This document shows positions 24,721-36,577 of a DNA stretch of 64,000 nt, piece by piece. The stretch is from Raphanus sativus (Eukaryota > Streptophyta > Magnoliopsida > Brassicales > Brassicaceae). The position numbers and the translations under genes were made by a program. Location of the stretch: assembly GCF_000801105.2 (NCBI RefSeq), contig NC_079515.1, positions 28,481,407-28,545,406 on the forward strand, given 5' to 3'. The stretch's first letter is position 1. Each line of letters begins with the position of its first letter. The notes below the pieces were generated by a model, which searched no databases, was not told the origin of the DNA, and saw only the letters and a program-made list of their open reading frames with translations.

Positions 24721-25732
24721 CCAGGTACTCTTATATAGGAACCAGCGATACACAACCAGAAAGGAAAACGAAAAAAGAAAAAAAAAACGACCACGCTATT
24801 CATTTTGTTGTATCTGTTCTGTACATGGGAAGGCAAGAAGAAGGAAGGCTTATATGCCGAAATGTTTTAGGTTTGTTAAGAAGAAAATACTTTTTGTAGC
24901 ATTAGAGGATCAACCAGACCTCTTTATCTGTTTTTTTGTGGGGCTTTATCTGATGTTTTGTTGATTCTCTATGCTTTTACAGTTTTACTGTTATATACAC
25001 TCCTTTCTTCAAGAAATGCTTATATTTGTAGTCTCTGATAGATTCAGTGTCCATCATGATTTAAGTCTTTGATTTCATGAACTCAAAAGGTAATAGAAAA
25101 TCTGTATTCAAAACAAGCATTTTCATGCTCAAAAGCTCTAATCATGAGCTCATCATATACATTAATGTTGTTCTCTCACGCTTAAGCAAAATTTGAAACG
25201 TTTCCTGCTTCCTAGTAACTCTAGTTCTTGGGAAAATCATGTACCCATCATCCGATGCCTCTTTTGTTGCAATAGAGTCTTGTACAGTTTACATTGTAGT
25301 TTTACAAACTCTAATGTAAATTTGGCTAAGAATTTAAGTCCCCCTTATGCGAATAAAGGTGACTGGGTACTGATCTTGGACTACTCCAAAGGGGTTGTGT
25401 CTGGGGTCCACTCATTGACCATTAGGGACCTCAGATATGCCAATAACAATGCCTAGCCCCAAGCCCCTTGAATTTTGAGAACATTGTATTCTATCGATGA
25501 ATTGAACATCAAACTTCGATGAGACCCCAGGAATTGACCTGACAAGATGATAATAACGCGCTCTGTTGTTTTGCCGACATTCAGAGCAGACCAATGAAAT
25601 AACCCATAACGAAATTAGTGATGGGTAAAAGAGCGTGGGAGCAACAAATGCATGAAATAAATTTTCAAACCGGAGTTAAAGTTGTTGAAAACAAAAGAAT
25701 AGTACAAATTCTTGGCACAGAAAAAAGGATTC
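24721..25732. other. Convergent intergenic region between CID7 and 3-beta-HSD
   Basis: Contains both 3' UTRs. A block at about 25190-25600 with mixed composition has open frames on both strands (for example plus strand 25193-25456), but none shows a family motif I recognise. Confidence 0.4.
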
Positions 25733-28700
25733 TTAGTCATATTTCTTGCTTCCAAACAGTTTCTCACACACCTCGTTTTTCCGCTTGCATGCGAGTGATT
25801 TAAAACCCAACATTACAGAGTCGATCTCTTGCTCTTTCTTTTCGTACACGAGAAAAGCAATGAAGGCAATGGGAAGTCCTGTCGAACAGAACAACAACAA
25901 CACTAGATATTGTTGAAGTAACATTAATTTTTCACAAAACCATAATGCTGGCATGTCGTAGAATTAGACTGAGATGAGTTACCTATAACAAATATGCTAT
26001 GAAGAGATACGGCTCCAGCAAAACTCATTATTAACAAAACGAAGACAACCTACGAAATTCGAAGCATTTACAAACAAGGATGAGTTTCTCAACCCAATTT
26101 AGTTGGGATCGAGATAATCTAAGACCAAAAAGTTGCCAGAGATTAACTAGTTCAAGGAAAAGAAAATTACCTTGAGAAAGAAGCTCCAATCATTCCCCTG
26201 GCAAAGAGATTTTAGAGCTTTAACAGTTGTGTTCCATGAGGTTACCATTGACAATGAGAGGTGATGTGACGTGTCTTTCGATAGGTGAAACTTGGATGCA
26301 GGAATCTTTTCAATTGTATAGCCAAATCTGCAAATAAAGCACATACATATATATTATATATTCAGTTGTTAATAATCTGAGCAGGCATCAATTTCTTAGA
26401 TGTTCCAGAATGCTTTGTCATGAAACTTTCTGCTCCACTGAGACATGAACATGATGATGCATTCAAACTGAAACTATTATCATGAAAATGAACATGATGG
26501 GCTAACAAAGAACTGGATCAAGGCAGTTCATATTGCATATAATGAAAATATATCAAACGTAGGCATTACAAGGATCTTACATTTTTTCTGGTAGAATGCC
26601 ATGGAGGAACAAAAATACAGATGATACAAGTAGAGCCTTCGAAAGAGCAGTTATGATGGTAGATCCAGTTGCAACGAAGTTATAATAGATACTAAAAAGA
26701 ATGAGTACGGCAGTGAGAGTCTGCTTTAAATCCTTCCAAAGCAGTGTATCAGCAACTGCAGGATCATCTCAGCAAATCAGCATTCTCAATATGTAACGTG
26801 ATAAACGAATCAAGGTCGGGGTATCTGAAATACATCCTAAGCCTTTTTCGGAATAATATGGTTTCTAGCAACTTAACAAAATAATTACGAGGAAAGTCGT
26901 GCAGACATTGATATTATCCCACAGATTTCAAATAATTTGATGCATTTCAAAAATAAAAGACCGTGTTGTCTTATAATGTGATAGACAATTTGATGAGAGG
27001 ACATGCATGCTAATTGATATATATGTCCATACCCTTTCCACCTCCAAGGATCCTAGACGCCTTGGATAGGCTCTCTCTTTTGGATTGACTTCCAGCTGTA
27101 AGATGAGAAAATGAATCTATAGTCCTCCGTATACCTTCCTGCAAGATCATCGAGTCATACATTATATATTATGATATATAACCATACGCTGCATCCAGAC
27201 CTAGTAGCAATAGAATAGAGATGAAACAAATACACCTCTCTTGCATATCAAATATTGTATAACCTGAAGTGGTACAACAGGAGCATAGCCTAGCCGATCC
27301 TTTGCTTTTGTGCAATCAAAAGTTCTGCTGCACGAGAGCAGCCTAACTCTTGAAGGCGTTAGTTGTGGTACTTTCATCCCATATGGTCCCAACAATTTAT
27401 ATATTAGTTCAACCACATATGCAATCGGCATCATGACAAACGCAGGGATTTTTATGCTTGGCCTGCAAGATATAATAATAAGTTCCGAAGGGCAGTACAA
27501 GATATGGTTTGGTTCAGTGTATTCCTTCTACATAAGAATGGCCTACATTTTATTCTAATAATGCCTGAAAACTATATCCCAAAGAAGATGGTTTACAGTG
27601 AAACAATATCCGAAAAAATATCAGGCACAAAAATGTAAACATAAATTCATTGAATATATCCAGTAATTTTAGTTTTGTTATTCTCTTGTACAACTAATAA
27701 CTGTCTCTATATCAGATATCAGAAAAATATCCAAAATCAAACTAAAGACGCGGGACAATGTTTTCTTAACTCCTGCCGAAATAGCATATCTTCTGTAAAA
27801 TATGCCGTTTGATAATCACATCTACCCCAATCCTCTTCATTTCACAAGTTACCCACAAAGAAAACTTTAAAGGAAAAAAAACGGTCGAGCTCAACTAAAC
27901 AACCAATGTAAAAACATTAAAAAAAATGAAACCGGGATTTGTCTTTCCTCTCCATCGTGCAGGAAGGATCTGACTAGATACGAACCCAAATAAAATAAAC
28001 AAAATACAGTACCTCTCATAGCCAAGTCCTTCAAGAAGCTGCGACATAAATTCCCAAAATTTAATTGGTTCCATGTTGGTAATGAAATATGCCTGTAAAT
28101 CCATTACATGTCAGGTCAGCCCACAACTAGGATTGTCCTACAACATCATAAATTAAAAAACTATATGACTACACACCTTAATTAATCAAAAATTCATAAA
28201 ATTTAACTATAATTCGAATACGGCAGATAAAATGTTGATTATATTCTCTGAAGAAATGTCTAAACAACTAAACCCGTTTCTCAACTAAACATAACAGTAA
28301 TGAGGGAGCAAAAAAAATCAAACGAAAAAAAAAACGGCAGGGCTTTTTTAGTTCACATAATATTAGAGTGAAAACAACTTCTGATGCGGATGCATTAGGG
28401 ATGCCTAAATAGCTACACAAGAATGCTTCCCTATTCAGTTTTTTCTTTACCAAAATACAACTCTTATTCTAGACACATAGAGCTAGAAAACTAATAAGAT
28501 CACATAATTAAAGAGTTGCAACTAAAAAAAAATACCTGCCCTGAAGCTTTTGTAGAAACATCTCCTCCTGAAGCTAGAGCACGCTCAGCACAAACATGGG
28601 CATGAGCAACATTTTCAACGTAAGTGAAATCGTAGAGATTATTCCCGTCACCTATGATAAACTGGACATTAAAGCAGCCACATAAGACAAACTTTGTGAA

Positions 28701-29685
28701 AAGTTTTAAGTTCAAAGAAGAAATTCATTTTAGAGAGAGAACTGATCTCTCAACCAACAGTACACCAATTCCAAGAGAGAAAAATCCAATACATATGAAA
28801 ATAAAGCAACCTTAGATTTTCCAGCGCGAGCAGCAGCAACAAGTGAGGGAACCAACAATCTATCACCGGGACCAAAAATGCTGCTGGGACGTATGCAGCA
28901 AGTGAGTAGTCCATTAGTGCCATTCGCATCCATGATCAACGCTTCTCCTTCAGCTTTAGTTGTTGAATAAGAATCGTTGTGCTGAAAGGAAGAAAGGATA
29001 TATATTAAAGCAACCAAAACAAAGGCATAAAAACAAGGTCATGTAATAATAATAATACCTTGGATGGGTAAGGCAAGGATTCACTACCATTCAAAATACC
29101 ATGAACACCATCAAAGACGACGCTAGGAGAGCTCGTGTAGATAAGCCTTTTAACTCCACCATTGACACAAGCATCAATTACATTCTTCGTTCCTGATTAG
29201 ATTCCAAAATTTTGCATAAACCATAGACGACAAGTAATAAAAAAAAAAGCAGTTAGATTCTATAAAAGTACCTTGAACATTAACCGAGTAATGAAGCTGG
29301 TGATTATTGATAGACGAATCCGGAGCTGCCATGTGGAAGACCACCTCCGCTCCCTGAAAAGCTGTTTCCAAATGATCCATCCATCAACCGATCAGATTCA
29401 AAAAAAAACAATGGTGACAAATAGTTTTAGGGGAAGATCACCTTTGACGACTTGAGATTTATCGCGGAGATCAGCTGATACGTATTGAACACGGCCGGAT
29501 CTCATTGCTTCGCCGAGGACTCCGCTCTGTTCCTGGGGATCGAGCTGAATCGCCGGGGCCAAATCGGCGATTCGGACAAGGAACATCTCGTAGCGTACAA
29601 GCATTTCGACGAGATGTCTAGCCGCGAATCCTCTGCCACCGGTGACGACGCACCATCGCTCCGCCTCTGAAGATTCCGGCGTCAT
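25733..29685 (-). CDS. 3BETAHSD/D2: 3-beta-hydroxysteroid dehydrogenase/C4-decarboxylase with reticulon domain
   Basis: An ER sterol enzyme that oxidises and decarboxylates 4-carboxysterols during removal of the C4 methyl groups. The start at 29685 gives [20 protein letters not shown], with the Rossmann glycine motif [11 protein letters not shown]. The catalytic Tyr-Lys pair is in YSTTKAEGE (exon near 28980-28815). Other landmarks are [15 protein letters not shown] (near 29365-29273), [12 protein letters not shown] (near 28880), [14 protein letters not shown] (28669-28536) and [14 protein letters not shown] (28093-28013). The C-terminal half is a reticulon-homology domain with hydrophobic hairpins (exons near 26760-26582, 26328-26172, 26051-25981), and the protein ends with [10 protein letters not shown] at 25733. 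About 11 exons were followed with no break. The length, about 560 residues, fits Arabidopsis At2g26260. Confidence 0.94.
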
Positions 29686-29865
29686 TGTCTTTTATATTTA
29701 TTTGAAAGTGAGAGTGATGAGAATAATAAAACTCTTTTAAGGCAGGCAAGGGGGCAGGTTGATTTTGTAAGTTCAGGCGCTGCTTTCGTCTGTGATGCGC
29801 CCCCACACCTTTCTCTTTTTACTTTTGTTTTTCTTTACTACAAATTAAATTAAATATAGTGTGTA

Positions 29866-30120
29866 CTCCCTCCGTTCCTGAAAGTAAGATTTTTTAGAGT
29901 TTTTACGTTTATTAAGAATATAATAAATATTTACATTGTAGTTTACTATTTATCTTTTTATACGCTTTCCAATAACCATCCACCAATAAAATTTAATCAG
30001 TTCAAATATTCACAATTAATGTTCCTCAAAAATATACAAAATACCTTAAAAATATAGAAAATCTATCTTTATGGAACAAGAATAAAACCCATAAAATTCT
30101 ACATTTAGGAACGGAGGGAG
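29866..30120. mobile_element. Stowaway MITE
   Basis: A 255-bp element with terminal inverted repeats CTCCCTCCGTTCCT on both ends and TA target duplication (29864-29865 and 30121-30122). The interior is non-coding and AT-rich. This is a well-preserved Tc1/mariner-type MITE, just upstream of the 3-beta-HSD promoter. Confidence 0.95.
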
Positions 30121-30658
30121 TAGTTTTTTTAAGTTTTTAGATGAGTAGTTTACAGAAGGATTTACAGTTGATTAAAAACCAAACAAAAACAAAAGGATTT
30201 ACAATACTAACACAGGGCTTGGCATGGTTTCGGTTCGGGTTCTTTTGGATTTTTGGGTTCATGTTGAATTCCGTTAAGATATTATAAATTTTTTGGTCGA
30301 ATTCGGTTTATCTTTAGTTACTTGTTTAAAATCGGTTGAATTCAAAATAGTTTCGATTTCGGTTATTAATCGGATTATTGATTCCAAAAATATTAATTTT
30401 TACTAGATTATATTTAATTAGGTAGATAACTGTCGCGGATATAAATAGACTTTTGAAAATTTAAATATAGTATCATATTTTGTATCAAAATATATAAGAT
30501 ATTTTATATTTATTTTAATAAAAATACCTATGTATATTGCCATGAAATCTTACCACCTTGTTTCAATATAATTTTTTTTTACAATCTTAAACTTGTATAA
30601 ATGATATTGCATCTTTGATATGAATTTTTCTATTTGTAATTTCTTCAAATACATTAAT

Positions 30659-30702
<44 letters not shown>

Positions 30703-31298
30703 TATTTTCATTATATCAAATGTGTAATTTTCTTAAAAATGATATAAGATGATTCTTTTTTAATGTTCAAAGATGCAAAATGTTTAAATGAATATTTTCC
30801 TTTTAAAAAATTATTAATTTTTGAATTGGAATTTTCGCATTTACCTTTTATTACAAAATTTATCTTTTTGGTCTTGGATGTGTTTGGCAACAAATTTATT
30901 ATAAAATTCAGAATATAACTTTTGGTCCTCGCATTATTTTGCTTGTTTAGTATTTGCTATAATTTGGTTTTTAGTTTTATTTTTATTTTAAAACCAAATT
31001 ATATAAATAAAAGTAGAATATCACCGACCAATCAAATTAAAATAATCAATCAAATATTTTATGAACTAGCATAAATAGAAATTATCAATGTGAATTTTCT
31101 TTTAATATATAATAAGATTTTAATGTTTTATATATAAATATAATATTTATATAAGAATTAAAACATATTATATGTTTTTATAAATTGGTTTCAAATTTTA
31201 GTTTATATAATTTAGGAATACATGGTTGATATAATTTATACAATTAGTTAATATAAATCATCATGTGTAACTAACACTAATTGATTTTATAATTAATA
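30121..31298. other. AT-rich intergenic DNA with a CA/TA microsatellite
   Basis: No gene. A (CA)n run followed by (TA)n lies at about 30659-30702. The part near 30220-30310 is rich in TTCGGTT-type repeats, common in Brassicaceae transposon remnants. Confidence 0.6.
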
Positions 31299-32699
31299 TC
31301 TACTTTATTAAAACAAAAGTACACATATGGATTAATCCTACAAGTTGCACAGTATTTACGCCTAAATGCCACTGAGAATTAAATTAAACTACCTAATTTA
31401 ATGCTTGTTTTTTCCTGTTGAGTTAATGTGTTGTCCTAATATAAATTAAGTTACCTATTTTAATGTTGTCTTTTTCAGTTGAGTTAATGTGTTATCTTAA
31501 TATAAAATTTAATTTTCTTTTTCTATCAAATCAATTTCGAAATTATTTATAATTTTATTAATGTTGTCTTTTCAGTTTAATAAATACATTTCCTAATTCT
31601 AAATTTACCACATTTAGTGATAATAAAAATCGCATATGATATGGTAGGAGATCACTATCTTTTAATATTCGAACCAAAACAATTTTTATGTTAAGTTTAA
31701 GTTTTTGCCATACGTTATTCAAATTTATTTGTTATATAAATTTTTACTTTTATATTTAAGAATTTTAATTTTTTTTAAACAATTCAAATGAGTTATCCGA
31801 ACCAGAACATGAACCGAAATTATAAATACAGAATGAGGCTAAAACCTTTCACCCCAAAAATCTAAAACCCAAAAAGACATGAATCAAATCCGTATGAATA
31901 TCCGAACGCCTATCTCTACTACAAGATATAGAAACTGAATCACTTTATTTATTTTCAAAAAATTATTTTCCATTGATTTTCTCATTAGTCTACAGTAATT
32001 ATGAAAACTAATTGTCAAAATCCAATCTGAAAATTATTGAACACGTAAGACCATTTATAATGAATTAGCAGTTAGATCAAATATATATTATATTACATTT
32101 CATTTTCTTACAAATTATAATCTAATTTTTATATGTCACAAATTTGTTAAAAGTCTAACAATTATTTATTCTTACAAATTTTATAAGTAACGTATCATGT
32201 TTAATAGCATATTAACCATATTGTGTATTTTCATACTTATCATTTAAAAACTTTGTTTGTTATATATCTTACACATTTATTTAATCATATAAATGTTAGA
32301 TTTGTTTAGGTGATTTCCAGTGTCGGTGATATATTTTACGTTAAACGCAAAAATATAAAATTACTTAATTTAATATGATTATATTTACAAATATGACATT
32401 TAGTACACCCAAATTAAGATTTAAATTAAATACCGAGTGCGATTATTTTTTAACAAATTTATATTAATATAAATTCCAAATATTTGCGATTCGAAAGAAT
32501 TATGACCCACACCTATACTATTTTAATTAGGATAACTGAATTTATATAAGAATATTTTCTTAAATTTTAATTTTTGTTATAACTGCAAAAATTAGTTTTT
32601 GATATAAATTTATTATCAAATATTACAAATACATCATTTAATATAAAAAAATTAAAACAGAAAATAAATATTCGTGCGGTCGCACGGGTCAAAATCTAG
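31299..32699 (+). mobile_element. Non-autonomous Helitron, complete
   Basis: A 1401-bp element bounded by an A at 31298 and a T at 32700, as Helitron insertion between A and T requires. The 5' end TCTACTTTATTAAAAC has the expected TC start. The 3' end has a GC hairpin (CGTGCG-GT-CGCACG at about 32673-32686), then GGTCAAAAT and the terminal CTAG. There is no Rep/helicase coding, so it depends on proteins from elsewhere. Related ends occur at 61642 and 63379. Confidence 0.85.
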
Positions 32700-32700
32700 T

Positions 32701-33769
32701 CATAGAGTTATTTGGCAACTAACATTAATTTGTTTTAGAATTTTTTTCAGAATTAATTAAAATAAATAAAAACTAAAAATCATCAACCAATCAAATTATA
32801 ATATTTTCAGAGCTTCACTTAGGACTGATATCCAAGCAGAGTCACTTAAGTGACTCCAAATATATAGTAAGATAAATTTCCAATTTTTCAATAAATTTGT
32901 GTATATGTTTCCTCAAACCATATTGTTCTCTTTCAAAATAATTCTAAGAATCTCATCTATCAACCATAAGAGATTTGTCTTTGAACCATATGTGACAACA
33001 TCAGCCATATCATGACAACCAAACTTTGTACGAACAAGGTTTTTGCGAGAGAAAGATCTTGTGCTAGTTGTGAGAGATCATTTGAGCAGTTAAAAACTGG
33101 TCAGTGGTGAAACACGTGGGTGTTGTCACGTACACCTAACTGAACAAGTCTTGTAAAATTGTTTAAGTGATTTCCAATAAAGAATGACAATTGTGGAATT
33201 GCTCAAATCTAATACGATACATATACCCTCGTTCTAGGTTTTACACCTTTAACATAAATTTTCAGTTAAATTCAGTCTTTACTTTCTCTTATTTCACTAT
33301 GAATATCATTTTCTCCTATTCCATTAGGAAAATGATTATGGTCACCTGACTCGCGGTCAGTTGAAGTTCTATTTATATTAAGTTATTAACAATCACTCGT
33401 CTGACAATATATATATACAGAAATCAAAATTGACAAATTGTCAAAACTCAAAAGGTGGTCACAGGTCATTAAGCCTAGTCTTTGACATACAAGATTGTAA
33501 TAAATGCAAACCTAAGATCCCAAACTACACCTTATTCGACCGGAGGAATTAAGAGTGACATAACGCACTCCAACTACGACCAGTACTAGTAGTTGGCGAC
33601 ATTAACTACTTCTCACCAACTACCAAACCCATTCCCCACAATACTACCATTACTCTCATAAGTATAACTTACACATTTACATTTTTTCGCCAACACAACT
33701 CCTTATTAAATAGACCTTCGTTAACCTCTGGATCTCACTCACAATAAACTTGTCTCCAGGAAAGAAGAA
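32701..33769. other. Intergenic region and KCS10 promoter
   Basis: AT-rich to about 33400, then more mixed sequence up to the KCS10 start. A TTATTAAATAG stretch at about 33702 is a possible TATA element. No other gene was seen. Confidence 0.45.
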
Positions 33770-35786
33770 ATGGGCAGTTCTAATGAGCAAGATCTACTAT
33801 CTACCGAGATTGTTAACCGTGGGATCGAACCATGTGGTCCAAACGCTGGTTCACCAACGTTCTCGGTCAGAGTACGGAGACGTTTACCTGATTTTCTTCA
33901 ATCCGTCAACCTGAAGTACGTGAAACTTGGTTACCACTACCTCATAAACCATGCCGTTTATTTGGCGACCATACCGGTTCTTGTGCTTGTCTTTGGTGCT
34001 GAGGTTGGGAGTTTAAGCAGGGAAGAGATTTGGAAGAAACTTTGGGATTATGATATCGCAACTGTCATCGGATTCTTCGGTGTCTTTGTCTTAACCGTTT
34101 GTGTCTACTTCATGTCTCGTCCTCGCTCTGTTTATCTCATTGATTTCGCTTGTTACAAGCCTTCCGATGAACTCAAGGTACGTTCTTACACATCAAACCT
34201 AGTCTTGGAGGGAATAGTCTTAATTAAATTAACTTTTCTTACATATCATATAATTCATATACATATCGATTTCTGTTAAAACGGACTGGTCTCCTGTTTA
34301 ACTAATCCAAACTTGATTCGCATTTGGTTCAGGTGACGAGAGAAGAGTTCATAGATCTAGCTCGAAAATCAGGGAAGTTCGACGAAGAAACCCTCGGCTT
34401 CAAGAAGAGGATCCTACAAGCCTCAGGCATAGGCGACGAGACGTACGTCCCAAGATCAATCTCTTCGTCCGAAAACATAACAACAATGAAAGAGGGTCGT
34501 GAAGAAGCCTCGACGGTGATATTCGGAGCACTGGATGAGCTTTTCGAGAAGACACGTGTCAAACCGAAAGACGTAGGTGTCCTTGTGGTTAACTGCAGCA
34601 TCTTTAACCCCACGCCGTCATTATCAGCAATGGTGATTAACCACTACAAGATGAGAGGGAACATACTTAGCTACAATCTCGGAGGGATGGGTTGCTCAGC
34701 TGGAATCATAGCCCTCGATCTTGCTCGTGACATGCTTCAGTCTAACCCGAATAGTTACGCAGTGGTTGTGAGTACCGAGATGGTTGGGTATAACTGGTAC
34801 GTGGGACGTGACAAGTCAATGGTTATACCTAACTGTTTCTTTAGGATGGGATGCTCCGCCGTTATGCTCTCTAACCGCCGCCGTGACTTCCGTCACGCGA
34901 AGTACCGCCTTGAGCACATTGTCCGGACTCATAAGGCTGCCGACGACCGTAGCTTCAGGTTTTTATTTTATTTTTGTAACCTGGAAATTTTCGGATATCT
35001 TGATTTTTTTTTTTTTTATAACCCGGAGATCTTGATTATTATTATTATCATCATTATTATCATTGATAAATAATAATAACAATATTATTATTTTTGCTAA
35101 GTAATTGTTATTATTTTATTTTTATTTTTTTTGGATTTCGTTGCTAGTTTTTTTTTTAAATTATCATAACGTAGTAAAATTGTGTATGTATTAGGAGTGT
35201 GTACCAGGAAGAAGATGAACAAGGATTTAAAGGGTTGAAAATAAGCAGAGACCTAATGGAAGTTGGAGGTGAAGCTCTCAAGACCAACATCACTACCTTA
35301 GGCCCTCTCGTCCTTCCTTTCTCGGAGCAGGTTCTCTTCTTTGCCGCTTTGCTCCGCCGAACTTTCTCCCCCGCCGCCAAAACCATAACCTCCTCTACTA
35401 CCGCCAAAACCAACGGAGCCAAATCGTCCTCCTCATCTGATCTGTCCAAGCCATACATACCGGACTACAAGCTCGCCTTTGAGCATTTCTGCTTCCACGC
35501 CGCAAGCAAAACTGTGCTTGACGAGCTTCAGAAGAATCTAGGATTGAGTGAAGAGAACATGGAGGCTTCTAGGATGACTTTGCAGAGGTTCGGAAACACA
35601 TCTAGCAGTGGAATCTGGTACGAGCTTGCTTACTTGGAGGCCAAGGAAAGAGTCCGCAGAGGTGATAGGGTTTGGCAGATTGCGTTTGGGTCGGGTTTTA
35701 AATGTAACAGTGTGGTTTGGAAGGCGATGCGGAAGGTGAAGAAGCCTGCTAGGAACAATCCTTGGGTGGATTGCATCAGCCGTTAG
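33770..35786 (+). CDS. KCS10: KCS10/FIDDLEHEAD 3-ketoacyl-CoA synthase
   Basis: An ER-membrane condensing enzyme of very-long-chain fatty acid elongation, needed in the epidermis for cuticle formation and for preventing organ fusion. There are three exons: 33770-34177, 34333-34958 and 35195-35786, giving 541 residues. The N-terminus ([20 protein letters not shown]) and two hydrophobic segments ([36 protein letters not shown]) match the family. The catalytic Cys is in [11 protein letters not shown] conserved His lies in [11 protein letters not shown], and [11 protein letters not shown] and [11 protein letters not shown] are present. Compared with the Arabidopsis protein as I recall it, the last few residues after WVDCI-R are missing, because the codon after the final Arg is TAG where the family has a Tyr codon. 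The missing tail is not part of the catalytic core, so the enzyme is probably active. Confidence 0.95.
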
Positions 35787-36095
35787 TCTGTCGCTCTCTA
35801 ATCATTTATTTTTAAAATTATTATATTTCTTCTTAACGAAATCATGTAAGATCATCCCTAGTTATCATAATTTGGTCAGGCTCTCTTCCTTGATGTTGGA
35901 TGATAGAAAATAGAAACTGCTTACTGATTTTTCCCATCTAAGACTTCTATAAGAATGGATGATTCGGGTCCAATTCATGTTCATTTTCTAGGCATCAATA
36001 AACTTTGATATATTGAGAAATCTCTTCAGTATATTATCGGGATAACCTCTGTATTTTGATTTGAATCTCTCTCCAAACTTTCTCTTCTCTCTGTC

Positions 36096-36577
36096 CAGTG
36101 TTGTTAAAATCGGACCGGCAAGCAAACCGGATTTTTTTTGGGTAATGGGTCAATGTGGTTCGACCAGGTTCGATCTGGTTCGATCCGGTTCGATCCGGGT
36201 TTGATTAGACTAAATTAAATTTAATGATATTTTGAATATGTATATTCTTACAAAGATAAAGATCATATCAAATAATATATTTCAATAACCATAATGTTTA
36301 GAAATTTTAAAAAAGTAACAAACTAAAAATGTAATAGAACAATGTAATAGTCCAAATTTCAAATCAATAGAAAAAAACATATTTAAATTTTATTCTCCGT
36401 GTTTTTGTCACTCCAAATCTTCATCACCTTTACAAAAATTATAGACATATTAGTTAAAAATTTATACTATGAAATAAAATTAAAAATTATACCATGATTG
36501 AGTTCTTCAAATCTAAGTTTTCAATTCTTAGAATCTTCGAAACAAAAATAATACATTGAGAAGTAGATACCTTGTAA
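36096..36577. mobile_element. Left part of a CAGTGTT-terminated element
   Basis: Begins CAGTGTTGTTAAAATCGG and carries repeated GGTTCGATCYGG units at about 36156-36200. The inverted counterpart CAGTGTTATTAAACCCGG ends at 38230. This suggests one hAT-like element split by the insert at 36578-37917. An 8-bp target duplication was not found at the outer ends. Confidence 0.5.

Noticed and set aside
25193..25594. Possible gene on either strand downstream of CID7
   Set aside because: Open frames of 60-87 codons without motifs, between two converging 3' UTRs.
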